Source: Ornithobacterium rhinotracheale DSM 15997
GTDB lineage: Bacteria; Bacteroidota; Bacteroidia; Flavobacteriales; Weeksellaceae
Reading direction: 5' to 3'
DNA: 64,000 nt
Assembly (NCBI RefSeq): GCF_000265465.1
Contig: NC_018016.1
Coordinates: forward strand, 935,501 to 999,500
Position 1 is the stretch's first letter. Each line of letters starts with the position of its first letter. Below are positions 44,866 through 53,886 of the stretch, piece after piece. The position numbers and the translations under genes are program-made. The notes under the pieces are model-generated. The model did not search any database and was not told where the DNA came from. It saw nothing but the letters and a program-made list of their open reading frames with translations.

Positions 44866-45240
44866 CTATTTTTTAGGCTCTAATTCTATATTGTATACTT
44901 TAGTATCATATTTTTTGACAGCACCAGATAAAGCGTCAATCCCCCAGCCTAAGATATTTGTTAAATTGATGATAGATACTGGATTAAATTTAGCATCTAA
45001 TTCAATAGTTCTATTTTGATATCCATCTTTTTTAAATTCAATATCTTTTTCAGATAAAGTTCTAGTTACTTTAAGTGTACATGGTGTTTTACACTTTTCT
45101 ATTCCTCTCTCGTAAACTGTTGCTCCTACTGGGGTAGAATTAAAAGTTATACGATCACTCGTTCCTGTGAAAATAGTGGCACAAGACGATAAGGATAAAA
45201 TTACTATCAATCCACAAGCATAACGTTTTGTTCTTTTCAT
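44866..45240 (-). CDS. Small lipoprotein with PEGA-like domain
   Basis: 124 residues. A lipoprotein signal ends at LSLSSC. The mature part has ITFNSTPVGATVYERG followed by two cysteines (KCKTPCTLKV) and FKKDGYQNRTIEL, a pattern of PEGA-type beta domains. A C-terminal hydrophobic patch contains NLTNILGWGIDALSGAV. The gene is divergent from the XRE regulator, which may control it. Function unknown. Confidence 0.7.
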   Translation of the reverse strand: MKRTKRYACGLIVILSLSSCATIFTGTSDRITFNSTPVGATVYERGIEKCKTPCTLKVTRTLSEKDIEFKKDGYQNRTIELDAKFNPVSIINLTNILGWGIDALSGAVKKYDTKVYNIELEPKK

Positions 45241-45303
45241 TTTAATTTGTTTTGTGTTAAACTTTTTTTCAAAATTCTAAAAACTAAAAATCTTATCTAA
45301 AAA

Positions 45304-45327
45304 ATATTCGTATATTTATATTCGTAT
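45304..45327 (+). promoter_or_regulatory. Direct repeat upstream of the XRE regulator
   Basis: ATATTCGTAT occurs exactly at 45304-45313 and 45318-45327, 14 bp apart. It lies in the divergent region 23 bp before the regulator ATG; a candidate operator for self-control. Confidence 0.4.
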
Positions 45328-45349
45328 TCTGAATAAAAACATACATTTT

Positions 45350-45706
45350 ATGAATAAAGTAAGTGCAAACATCCGTAGAATTAGAGAACAAAAAGGCTAT
45401 TCACAAGAATATATGGCTCAAGAATTAGAAATAAGCCAAGCCTCTTATGCAAGAATTGAAAATGAAGAAACTAAACTAAGTATTGATAGACTTTTTGAAA
45501 TTTCAAATATTTTAGAAACAGATATTTCATCATTATTAGGTACTGAAAAATTAACTATTAATCACCAAGAAAACCATGAAGGTGCTTTTGGAAATGGATA
45601 TATTCAAAATTTACATATTGAAAATAAAGAAGTTTATGAAAAGTTGATAAAAAATTTAGAAGACCAAATAGATTTTTTAAAGAAAAGATTAGACAAGTAT
45701 GAGTAA
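45350..45706 (+). CDS. XRE-family helix-turn-helix regulator
   Basis: 118 residues. The N-terminal HTH_3 domain (about residues 5-62) has SANIRRIREQKGYSQEYMAQ and LEISQASYARIENEETK, the turn and recognition helices. The C-terminal part (about 85-118) is a heptad coiled coil for dimerisation. It is divergent from the PEGA-like lipoprotein gene, and a 10-bp direct repeat lies between them. No phage or toxin genes are adjacent. Confidence 0.85.
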   Translation: MNKVSANIRRIREQKGYSQEYMAQELEISQASYARIENEETKLSIDRLFEISNILETDISSLLGTEKLTINHQENHEGAFGNGYIQNLHIENKEVYEKLIKNLEDQIDFLKKRLDKYE

Positions 45707-45752
45707 TTGAAAAAATATACCAAATTCCAATTTTTTGCACTGTATCGCTCTG

Positions 45753-45799
45753 AACTTGATTCAGGCTCTTGATTATGTATAGAGACTCTGAATCAAGTT
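45753..45799. repeat. Dispersed palindrome (AACTTGATTCAG type)
   Basis: AACTTGATTCAG (45753-45764) and its exact inverse CTGAATCAAGTT (45788-45799) flank a 23-bp centre with a further 4-bp pair. This resembles a widespread intergenic palindrome family of Bacteroidota. It lacks a good T run and lies behind the regulator gene. Confidence 0.65.
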
Positions 45800-45870
45800 T
45801 GGAAGATCATCGGATTTATAAAATACATGAAATTCGTTTTTTTTTGATATTAAAATTAAACGCAATTACC

Positions 45871-45878
45871 TATTTTTG
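45871..45878 (+). promoter_or_regulatory. -7 element for the DUF389 gene
   Basis: TATTTTTG, an exact TAnnTTTG match 28 bp upstream of the ATG; a TTTG is at 45843-45846. Confidence 0.5.
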
Positions 45879-45906
45879 TGCTTTACTCTATTAGGATTTT
45901 AATACA

Positions 45907-47337
45907 ATGGCAGACGAACAAGAAAAAAAACGAAATTTAGAGGACAATCAAGTAGAATCAATCGGTGATAAACTGTTTAATTTCCTACGAGAAATTTATG
46001 ATTTAAGCGATGAGGTGGACAAAACGCGCACGCGCGAAGAGGTTTTATCAAATATCAGCTTTAAAGGACTATCGGCATATGTATTGGTAGCCTCGGTGAT
46101 GATTGCCTCCATCGGGCTCAATAGCAACTCGGTGGCAGTAGTTATTGGAGCCATGCTTATTTCCCCGCTTATGGGTCCGATTATAGGGCTTGGCTATTCC
46201 GTTGCGGTAAACGATATTCAAACACTGAATAAATCTTTTGCCAACTTTGGTATCATGGTGGTGATCTCTATGCTCACTTCTTTTGTTTACTTTTCGGTGG
46301 CACCACTCACGACAATCAACCCGCAACTTTCTGGGCGTATTGAGCCCACATCGCTAGATGTGTTGATTGGTATTTTTGGTGGTTTGGCAGGGATCGCAGC
46401 TTTCAGTAGTAAGATTAAAAATTCCAATGTGATTGCGGGGGTTGCCATCGCTACGGCTTTGATGCCACCTTTGTGTACCGTGGGCTATGGTTTAGCCATG
46501 GGAAATGAGCTCATTGGCTATAAAGACTATACAGGTTTTATGGCTGCGCTAAACGCTTTTTATCTTTTTGTCATAAATTCGATTTTCATTGGAATTTCCA
46601 CTTTTGTTTATATTAAATTCAACAAGTTTCCTTTGGTGCAATACCAAAATGCACAAAAAGCTAGAAAAACAAATTTAATTATTGTGAGTATCGCTATTTT
46701 AACGGTATTGCCAAGTGGATTTATCTTCTACGGAATCGTAAAAGAAGAGGTATATAAATCGCAGGTACAGAAGTTCTTAAACAACGAAGTAGCCGTGGCT
46801 TACGAAAACACATTCTTCAATATAAGCAATCCTGTGCTTACTAAAAAAGATACCGTAAACTATGTTACGATTTCTACCATTTCGGGTAAAATCCCGCAAG
46901 AAGTGATTAAAAATTGGAACATTATGTTGAAAAATAAATACCACCTGCCACATACTCAAATCGTGGTGCATCAAGGTAATTTTTCTAACGAAAATGCTTT
47001 CAATGATAAGGTGTACAATTCTATTTATTCTTCTATCCAAGAAGATATTAACAAAAAAGACAGCATCATCAATGCACAAAAAATGCAAATCAATCGCCTA
47101 AACAGCGACACGATCCCATTCCAGAGTATTGCCAAAGAGCTTAAAGCTATGTATCCTCAATTAGACTATTTTGGCTACGCAACCTTTAACTATACCAATT
47201 TTAAACGCCGTACTATCATGCCTACTTTTGTGATTTTGTGGAAAGATGATAAAAAACACAAAGAAGATGAACTTAGAATTGATAAATTCTTAAAATCTAG
47301 ATTAAATCTAGATACCATTCAGTTCTTGCATAGATAG
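45907..47337 (+). CDS. DUF389 membrane protein
   Basis: 476 residues. After a charged N-terminus come about six membrane helices (residues 58-270). The helices include VAVVIGAMLISPLMGPIIG and NVIAGVAIATALMPPLCTVGYG, both typical of DUF389. The C-terminal ~200 residues are soluble and rich in charged residues. No established function; possibly a transporter or a channel. Confidence 0.83.
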   Translation: MADEQEKKRNLEDNQVESIGDKLFNFLREIYDLSDEVDKTRTREEVLSNISFKGLSAYVLVASVMIASIGLNSNSVAVVIGAMLISPLMGPIIGLGYSVAVNDIQTLNKSFANFGIMVVISMLTSFVYFSVAPLTTINPQLSGRIEPTSLDVLIGIFGGLAGIAAFSSKIKNSNVIAGVAIATALMPPLCTVGYGLAMGNELIGYKDYTGFMAALNAFYLFVINSIFIGISTFVYIKFNKFPLVQYQNAQKARKTNLIIVSIAILTVLPSGFIFYGIVKEEVYKSQVQKFLNNEVAVAYENTFFNISNPVLTKKDTVNYVTISTISGKIPQEVIKNWNIMLKNKYHLPHTQIVVHQGNFSNENAFNDKVYNSIYSSIQEDINKKDSIINAQKMQINRLNSDTIPFQSIAKELKAMYPQLDYFGYATFNYTNFKRRTIMPTFVILWKDDKKHKEDELRIDKFLKSRLNLDTIQFLHR

Positions 47338-47446
47338 AATTTAGCCAAAATCTAAATTTTAAATCATTGATATTTTTTTAGTTTGTTAACAAAGTAGCAC
47401 AATAATTGATAGACTCTAGATAATTCATACATTTAAAATACATAAA

Positions 47447-49597
47447 ATGTCTAAAAATAAACGATCTAAACGACATCATTCTCAAGATAATAGTTTTAGA
47501 AAAACGGCTAAAAAAGTATTACAATACTATTTAAAATATCCAAACAAAACACTTAATCACAAGCAATTAGGTTCTGCATTGCAATACACCAATGCACAGG
47601 AAAAGCAACATTTGATCAAGGCACTTTCTCGCCTCGTGGCAAATGATAGCTTGATCGAAGTTTCTCCAGGAAAATTTAAACTGAATATGGAGAAAAATAT
47701 GCTTGTGGGTACCATTGATTTCACCTCATCTGGAGCTGCTTATGTGATTGTAGAAGGGCTGGAAGATGATATTTATATCCCAAAAGGACAAACCAAAAAC
47801 GCTCTACAAGGCGATTTGGTTCAGCTTATTTTGCACAAAACTTCTCGTGGCAAAAAGCCAGAAGGTAGCATTGCCAAAGTGATTCAGAGACATCGCATGC
47901 AATATGTGGGCGTGCTAGAAATCATAGGCGATAGAAAATATGGTTTTGTCATCGTAGAAGGCAAATCGATGCCAGTAGATATTTATGTGCCAAAGGAAAA
48001 CTTAAACCATGCACAAAACGGCGACAAAGTTGTGTGTAATGTTGTGAGCTGGCCAGAAGATGCCGATTCGCCATTTGGCGAAATCACACGTGTGCTTGGA
48101 AAACCAGGTGTGCACGATGTGGAGATTCATTCCATTTTGGCAGAATATGGCTTGCCTGCCGCATTCCCTAAGGAAGTGGAAGACGAGGCACAAAACCTTG
48201 ATACCGAAATTAAACTAGAAGAAATCGCCAAAAGACGCGACATGCGTGATGTGCCTACCTTTACCATCGACCCAAAAGATGCTAAAGATTTTGACGATGC
48301 ACTTTCGTTCAGAATCCTTGAAAATGGAAATTACGAAGTGGGCGTGCACATTGCCGATGTTTCGTATTATGTAAAACCTGGCACTTTGCTCGATGAAGAG
48401 GCTTATAAACGAGGAACTTCTGTGTATTTGGTAGATCGCGTGGTGCCTATGTTGCCAGAGGTGTTGAGTAATTTCGCTTGTTCGCTAAGACCCAACGAAG
48501 ATAAATATACATTTTCGGCTGTTTTTGAAATGGATAAAAACGCCAATATCATCAAAAGCTGGTTTGGGCGCACCGTTACGCATTCAGACAAGCGTTATGC
48601 GTATGAAGATGCACAAGCCATCATAGAAGGTGGAGAGGGCGAATTGAAGGAAGAAATTTTAATTCTAGATAAATTAGCCAAGATTTTAAGAAAAGAAAGG
48701 CTTAAAAACGGAGCGATTAGTTTTGACCGATTGGAGGTTAAATTTAATTTAGACGAAGACGGAAATCCACTTGGTGTTTATTTCAAAGAAAGCAAAGATG
48801 CCAATAAGCTCATCGAGGAATTTATGCTTTTAGCCAATCGAAAAGTATCTGAATTTGTGAGCTTAAAAAGAGGTAAACCTACGGATAGAACCTTTGTTTA
48901 TCGTATCCACGATGATCCAGATCCGGAGAAATTAGCAAGTTTAAAACAATTTATTCATCAATTTGGGTATAAATTGGAGTTAGGAGACCGTAAAAAGACC
49001 ACCGCATCTATCAACCAACTTTTGCACGATGTGAAAGGAAAAGGCGAAGAAAATATGATTGAAACGCTTGCAATGCGATCTATGTCCAAGGCGATTTACT
49101 CAACCGATAACATTGGACACTACGGACTGGCATTTGAATATTATTCGCATTTTACATCACCTATACGCCGTTATCCCGATGTTATGGCACATAGACTACT
49201 CCAACGCTACTTAGACGGTGGCAAATCGGCCGAAAAAGAGGTGTACGAGGAAAAATGCGAACACTGCAGTCAGCGCGAAAGATTGGCAGCCGATGCCGAG
49301 CGAGATAGCATTAAATACATGCAAGTTAAATTCATGGACAAACATGTGGGCGAAGAGTTCAGCGGAATCATTACAGGAGTTACCGAATGGGGAATTTATG
49401 TGGAACTGCCTGAATGCCGCGCCGAGGGCTTGGTAAGACTTCGTGACATTCACGATGATCACTATATATTCGACCAAAAGAATTATGCCATCGTAGGACA
49501 AACCACAGGAAATACCTACCAATTGGGCGACGAGGTAAATGTAAAACTTACTCGCGCCGATTTAGATAAAAAACAATTGGATTTGGAATTGTTGTAG
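47447..49597 (+). CDS. rnr: Ribonuclease R
   Basis: 716 residues. Basic N-terminal winged-helix domain, two cold-shock domains (about 85-225), the RNB catalytic domain with FTIDPKDAKDFDDALSF holding the metal-binding aspartates, and a C-terminal S1 domain (about 640-716, SGIITGVTEWGIYVELPE). It degrades structured RNA 3' to 5'. Ends before a strong terminator. Confidence 0.96.
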   Translation: MSKNKRSKRHHSQDNSFRKTAKKVLQYYLKYPNKTLNHKQLGSALQYTNAQEKQHLIKALSRLVANDSLIEVSPGKFKLNMEKNMLVGTIDFTSSGAAYVIVEGLEDDIYIPKGQTKNALQGDLVQLILHKTSRGKKPEGSIAKVIQRHRMQYVGVLEIIGDRKYGFVIVEGKSMPVDIYVPKENLNHAQNGDKVVCNVVSWPEDADSPFGEITRVLGKPGVHDVEIHSILAEYGLPAAFPKEVEDEAQNLDTEIKLEEIAKRRDMRDVPTFTIDPKDAKDFDDALSFRILENGNYEVGVHIADVSYYVKPGTLLDEEAYKRGTSVYLVDRVVPMLPEVLSNFACSLRPNEDKYTFSAVFEMDKNANIIKSWFGRTVTHSDKRYAYEDAQAIIEGGEGELKEEILILDKLAKILRKERLKNGAISFDRLEVKFNLDEDGNPLGVYFKESKDANKLIEEFMLLANRKVSEFVSLKRGKPTDRTFVYRIHDDPDPEKLASLKQFIHQFGYKLELGDRKKTTASINQLLHDVKGKGEENMIETLAMRSMSKAIYSTDNIGHYGLAFEYYSHFTSPIRRYPDVMAHRLLQRYLDGGKSAEKEVYEEKCEHCSQRERLAADAERDSIKYMQVKFMDKHVGEEFSGIITGVTEWGIYVELPECRAEGLVRLRDIHDDHYIFDQKNYAIVGQTTGNTYQLGDEVNVKLTRADLDKKQLDLELL

Positions 49598-49625
49598 GAA
49601 TTTGATTTAAATTATTGATAACAAA

Positions 49626-49659
49626 AAAACCCCCACAATTTTTCAATTGTGGGGGTTTT
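49626..49659. terminator. Bidirectional terminator rnr / manC
   Basis: 15-bp perfect stem AAAACCCCCACAATT/AATTGTGGGGGTTTT with a 4-nt loop between convergent genes. Confidence 0.95.
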
Positions 49660-49680
49660 ATTTATCTAAAAAATTCTATT

Positions 49681-50772
49681 TTAAACGAATTTTTCTTTTT
49701 TATTGAGTTTTAAATCTCGCACATAAGATTTAATCTCTTGGCTATTTTCAATTGGCGAAATCAAAAGTGCTTGCGGCGTGTCTACCACTATATAATCTTC
49801 CAAGCTATCTACCACTACCAATTTCTCTTGCGAGGCAAAAATAATGTTGTTTTTAGCATGATAAGTAAAGACATTTTTGCTTGAAAAGGCATTGCCATCT
49901 TCGTCTTTTTCGGTGTTTTCATAAAGTGAAAGCCAAGTTCCTAAATCACTCCAGCCAAATTCCGAAGGAATCACATACACATTTTGCTCTTTTTCCATGA
50001 TGGCAACATCCACAGATACCTGTTGCAAAGTAGGATACACTCGCTTAATTTCTTCTACTTCCTTATCCGTATTTAAAACATTTTCCACTGCTTTGAACGC
50101 TTGGAACATTTCTGGCATATGATTTTCAAACGAATTTAAAATATCTTTTGCACTCCAGATAAAAATTCCGCTATTCCACAAGAAATCACCTGATTGCAAA
50201 AATTGCTGTGCCAATTCTAAATTTGGTTTTTCGGTAAAAGTTTTTACTTTTTTCACTTCACCCTCATCTGCTGTATCAAACTGAATGTAGCCATAACCTG
50301 TGTCTGGGCGTGTAGGCTGAATGCCTAAAGTGTATAATCCATGATTTTTCGCTGAATTTTCAAGTGCAGTGAGTGCAATTTCTGTAAACTTTTGTTCGTT
50401 CAGAATCAGATGATCCGACGGACAAACTAAAATTTCTGCCTCAGGATTGCGTTTATAAATTTTATAAGCCGTATAAATAGCACACGGTGCAGTATTCATT
50501 CCCACAGGTTCTGCCACAATATTTTCTGGCAAAATCTTAGGCAATTGTTCTTGCACTAAATCGGTGTATTTTTGGTCGGTAATGACATAAATATTTTCGG
50601 GTAAACAGAATTTTAGCAATCGATCAAAAGTCTGCTGAATTAGAGTTTTTCCTGTCCCTAAAACATCGTGAAATTGCTTAGGATTACTCGTTGTACTCAT
50701 TGGCCAAAAGCGAGATCCTACTCCTCCTGCCATAATTACGCAATAGATATTCTTTTTATCTAATGTTTCCAT
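49681..50772 (-). CDS. manC: Mannose-1-phosphate guanylyltransferase
   Basis: 363 residues. The nucleotidyltransferase signature VIMAGGVGSRFWPMS is at the N-terminus; the sugar-binding TEKPNLELAQQFL and GDFLWNSGIFIW segments follow. Makes GDP-mannose for glycan or lipopolysaccharide synthesis. It lacks the fused isomerase domain of bifunctional enzymes. It starts 1 bp after the stop of a decayed sprT-like gene, so the two formed one transcription unit. Confidence 0.92.
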   Translation of the reverse strand: METLDKKNIYCVIMAGGVGSRFWPMSTTSNPKQFHDVLGTGKTLIQQTFDRLLKFCLPENIYVITDQKYTDLVQEQLPKILPENIVAEPVGMNTAPCAIYTAYKIYKRNPEAEILVCPSDHLILNEQKFTEIALTALENSAKNHGLYTLGIQPTRPDTGYGYIQFDTADEGEVKKVKTFTEKPNLELAQQFLQSGDFLWNSGIFIWSAKDILNSFENHMPEMFQAFKAVENVLNTDKEVEEIKRVYPTLQQVSVDVAIMEKEQNVYVIPSEFGWSDLGTWLSLYENTEKDEDGNAFSSKNVFTYHAKNNIIFASQEKLVVVDSLEDYIVVDTPQALLISPIENSQEIKSYVRDLKLNKKEKFV

Positions 50773-50773
50773 A

Positions 50774-51107
50774 CTAAATTTTTTTATATTCTTTTATAGG
50801 TGCCAATTCATGAATTAAATATGACTTTCCCGTGGAAATTTCCTTGCAAAGATACTTAATTCTTTTGAGTTCACCTTTTTCAAAAATCCTATTGTTTAAA
50901 GCAAAAATAGTACCTTTTGGCAAATCCTTTAAAAATAAAGTATCTTCTTTTCTTCTTGGCTAAAATAAGCTACAAATGGAGAAAATGCGTAAAAATTAGC
51001 TTTTGGATTTTGGATATATTCAGAAGTACAGGATATCCATCAAGCCATCGTTCTACATATGCCAATGATGCTTCTGGAATAAAGTTTTTTAGACCTTGTA
51101 CGGGCAT
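50774..51107 (-). pseudogene. SprT-like protein remnant, internally deleted and frameshifted
   Basis: Translating the minus strand from the ATG at 51107 gives MPVQGLKNFIPEASLAYVER and about 13 more residues that resemble the start of SprT-like proteins. The frame then changes and continues with NPKANFYAFSPFVAYFSQEE, then shifts again to DTLFLKDLPKGTIFALNNRI and on to a TAG at 50774. Both later pieces look like the C-terminal part of flavobacterial SprT-like proteins. The middle, which should hold the HExxH zinc site (about 90 residues), is missing. Stops occur in all three frames. The manC start lies directly behind. Confidence 0.8.
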
Positions 51108-51124
51108 TTTTTAATTGAATTAAT

Positions 51125-51168
51125 AAAAGAAAAAATAAACCGAATTCAATATTTTTTAAATTCGGTTT
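51125..51168 (-). terminator. Terminator after mlaE-mlaF
   Basis: 10-bp perfect stem AAACCGAATT/AATTCGGTTT (51137-51146 with 51159-51168); on the minus strand a T-rich tail follows. Confidence 0.75.
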
Positions 51169-51180
51169 TAGCTATATTTT

Positions 51181-51951
51181 TTAACCTTCTTGTTTTTGTA
51201 AAACCTCGCGCACGCGTTTCATCAAATCGGAACTGTACACAAAATCGGAAACATCTTTATTCTTGGTAAAAAGTATTTCCTTGTTGGTGCCTTCCCAGGC
51301 TTTTAGTCCATCTTTTAGAAAAAGTATTTTTTCGCCAATTTCCATCACGGAATTCATATCATGTGAGTTGATAACCGTGGTGATTTCAAATTCTCTGGTA
51401 ATTTTTTGGATTAATTGGTCGATTACAATCGCTGTTTGCGGGTCAAGCCCAGAGTTTGGCTCATCACAGAAAAGATATTTTGGTCTATTTACCACGGCGC
51501 GAGCTATGGCGACACGCTTCTGCATACCACCCGAAATCTCAGATGGCATTTTCTTGAAAGCGTCTTCTTCTATATTCACTTTTTCAAGAATCATATGCAC
51601 ACGCTCGTTCATCTCATCTATGCTGAGGTTGGTGTACATTTCCAGCGGAAAACGCACATTTTCCTCCACTGTCATAAAATCGAACAAGGCACTGTACTGA
51701 AAAACAGTTCCCACTCGCTTTCTACGCTCGTGTCTTTCTTTGGATGTAATATTTTTGGTGGAAATATCTTCGTAAATGATTTCTCCAGCAGATGGCTCAA
51801 ATAAGCCTAAAAGACATTTAAAAAATACCGTTTTACCTGCACCACTGGCACCGATGATAAGACTGGTTTTTCCTTTCTCAAAGGTGGTAGAAATTCCTTT
51901 CAATACCTCTTTATCCCCAAAACTTTTTTTAAGGTCTTTAACTTCAATCAT
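51181..51951 (-). CDS. mlaF: ABC transporter ATP-binding protein, MlaF-like
   Basis: 256 residues. Walker A GASGAGKT, signature SGGMQKRVAIARA and Walker B YLFCDEPNSGLDP. This is the ATPase of Mla-type phospholipid transport between inner and outer membrane. The start overlaps the mlaE stop by 4 bp. MlaD (the lipid-binding subunit) is not adjacent in this window. Confidence 0.9.
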   Translation of the reverse strand: MIEVKDLKKSFGDKEVLKGISTTFEKGKTSLIIGASGAGKTVFFKCLLGLFEPSAGEIIYEDISTKNITSKERHERRKRVGTVFQYSALFDFMTVEENVRFPLEMYTNLSIDEMNERVHMILEKVNIEEDAFKKMPSEISGGMQKRVAIARAVVNRPKYLFCDEPNSGLDPQTAIVIDQLIQKITREFEITTVINSHDMNSVMEIGEKILFLKDGLKAWEGTNKEILFTKNKDVSDFVYSSDLMKRVREVLQKQEG

Positions 51952-52706
51952 AATAAAACGTTTGTAAGGATTAAATTAGTAACAATCAGTACAATACATG
52001 TCCACACTACAGCCTTAGTGCTGGAACGCCCTACCTCGAGCGAACCGCCTTTTACATTATAGCCATAAAATGCTGGAATAGTTGCAATAATGAATGCAAA
52101 AACTTCCATTTTTATGAAACTATAGGTAAAAAACCAATTATCAAAACTCATTTGTAGCCCCTCTACAAAGTCTACGGTAGACCACATGCCCGATAAATCT
52201 CCAATGAGATAACCTCCAAATAAACACATACTTATGGAAATCATCAATAAAATTGGGTAGAATAAAAGTGAGGCTATGATTTTGGGCAAAATTAGAAACG
52301 AAGCGGAATTAATTCCCATTACTTCCAGTGCATCAATTTGTTCGGTGGCACGCATGGTACCGATACTCGAAGCGATGTAAGAACCTACTTTTCCTGCCAA
52401 AATAATACATATAATCGTGGATGAAAATTCCAAAACTACCACCACTTTGGTCGCATAGCCTACATAGCTATCTGGGATAGGCATGGCTGCACTTTTAAAG
52501 TTTTGGTACAACTGAATCGCTAAAACCGCTCCCATAAAAATAGAAAGCACCGCAACCAATCCCACCGAATTTACTCCCAAATCGTATAATTCTCTTACGA
52601 TTAATTTACGATAAACCTTTGTTTTTTTCGGTTTTTTAATCACCTCAAACAAAAGTTGGAAATATTTACCAATATTGGTGAGATATGTTTTTAATATTCT
52701 AAGCAT
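51948..52706 (-). CDS. mlaE: MlaE-like permease
   Basis: 252 residues from the ATG at 52706 (MLRILKTYLTNIGKYF); an in-frame ATG at 52736 would add 10 residues. About five membrane helices, with the family motif LGVNSVGLVAVLSIFMGAVL and the conserved RATEQIDALEVMG. Forms the inner-membrane part of the Mla lipid transporter with MlaF. Confidence 0.9.
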   Translation of the reverse strand: MLRILKTYLTNIGKYFQLLFEVIKKPKKTKVYRKLIVRELYDLGVNSVGLVAVLSIFMGAVLAIQLYQNFKSAAMPIPDSYVGYATKVVVVLEFSSTIICIILAGKVGSYIASSIGTMRATEQIDALEVMGINSASFLILPKIIASLLFYPILLMISISMCLFGGYLIGDLSGMWSTVDFVEGLQMSFDNWFFTYSFIKMEVFAFIIATIPAFYGYNVKGGSLEVGRSSTKAVVWTCIVLIVTNLILTNVLL

Positions 52707-52746
52707 AATTGGTAGCAAAATTATTTTATTTGCCACAATTTACAAA

Positions 52747-52777
52747 ATAAAAAAAGAGCAAGCTGAATACTTGCTCT
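52747..52777 (-). terminator. Terminator after the DUF4488-like pair
   Basis: 8-bp perfect stem AGAGCAAG/CTTGCTCT with a 7-nt loop and an A run on the left (U tract on the minus strand). Confidence 0.85.
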
Positions 52778-52791
52778 GTAAATTTATCTAA

Positions 52792-53283
52792 TTAAAATGA
52801 GGTAGAAGATTTATTTTCGGTTTTAATAGGATCTATTTTGAAATCTGCGCGACGCCAAATTTCTGGAATCCAAACTCCTTTTTCGTTTTTATACTCTTGC
52901 AGAATCATATTATCATCCATTTTTTTATATCTCAGCTGAGAATTTGTATTAACAAATTTTGGATTATTATGATCGATAATATGCTCGTTAAAATGCGTAT
53001 CATCTATCAGTTCATATGTTCCATATTGCAAAATAATCGGAACCTGAATATCAGAATTTCTAGGTGCTACAATCATAAAGGTATAATAAGTCCCATCTGG
53101 ATTAATTACCTTGTAGTTGCCAGAAGATTTAAGTTTTTTCTCTCCATTAGCCGTTTGAATTATATAACGCTGTTGCCAAAAACCTACCAAATCTTTGCTA
53201 ATCGGGATATGCTTAGATGCTTCTTGAGCATTTAACATTATTCCAAACACTGCTACAAAAACAAAAAATATTTTTTTCATCAT
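52792..53283 (-). CDS. Secreted DUF4488-like protein (copy 2)
   Basis: 163 residues with a signal peptide (VFVAVFGIMLNAQ). The mature part starts with DLVGFWQQRYII and contains a YKVINPDGTYYTFMIV strand and a C-terminal WIPEIWRRADF. These match a DUF4488-like lipocalin-sized fold. It is 8 bp after, and clearly a paralogue of, the next upstream gene (LVGIWQ, YKIITPDGTF, WVPEIWKR). Function unknown. Confidence 0.65.
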   Translation of the reverse strand: MMKKIFFVFVAVFGIMLNAQEASKHIPISKDLVGFWQQRYIIQTANGEKKLKSSGNYKVINPDGTYYTFMIVAPRNSDIQVPIILQYGTYELIDDTHFNEHIIDHNNPKFVNTNSQLRYKKMDDNMILQEYKNEKGVWIPEIWRRADFKIDPIKTENKSSTSF

Positions 53284-53291
53284 TAAATTAT

Positions 53292-53741
53292 TTAAAATTC
53301 TTTCATAAAGCTATCTTTTTTAGGCATCGTAATTCTCTTCCAAATTTCTGGTACCCATCTATCATTATTTTGTGCCTTAAATGATTGTAACAAAGTATTT
53401 TCATCTTGCATTTTATATCTTAAAATACTACCAGATTTATCAAATTTAGGTGAAATATGAGAAATCATTTTCTCGGTAAAAGTACTATCACTCGTAATTT
53501 TATAAGTTCCATAACCTGTTAAGGTTGTTTTATTTTTCCCAATAAAAACCAATGAAAATGTACCATCAGGCGTTATGATTTTATAATTTCCTGTTTTTAT
53601 ATAATTTCCATTTGATATAGGATAAACATGTTGCCATATTCCCACCAAATTTTTGCTTTCTGCTATGTGCTGTTGTGCAAAAGATAAACTTGCTAAACTT
53701 AAAAATGCACAAATTCCTATTTTTTTAAACCACTGATTCAT
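53292..53741 (-). CDS. Secreted DUF4488-like protein (copy 1)
   Basis: 149 residues from the ATG at 53741 (MNQWFKKIGICAF...); an in-frame ATG at 53765 adds eight residues before the signal peptide and is less likely. The mature part has NLVGIWQHVYPI, NYKIITPDGTFSLVF, GYGTYKITSDSTF and WVPEIWKRITM. It is a paralogue of the following gene and forms a two-gene unit with it. Function unknown. Confidence 0.65.
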   Translation of the reverse strand: MNQWFKKIGICAFLSLASLSFAQQHIAESKNLVGIWQHVYPISNGNYIKTGNYKIITPDGTFSLVFIGKNKTTLTGYGTYKITSDSTFTEKMISHISPKFDKSGSILRYKMQDENTLLQSFKAQNNDRWVPEIWKRITMPKKDSFMKEF

Positions 53742-53886
53742 ATGTATAAATAAAAATTTTATCAAATTTAAATTTTTTATTTTACAGTATTATTATGATT
53801 TTATTCATATTAAATTAAGATTTAATCTATTCTTAAAACTAAATCTTACTTTTAATTAATCAAAAAACTTTAAAAAATTGATTTTT

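Noticed and set aside
50917-51114. Plus-strand 65-codon open frame between manC and the Mla genes
   Set aside because: The minus strand carries the sprT-like remnant, which explains the sequence; the plus frame has no recognisable features.
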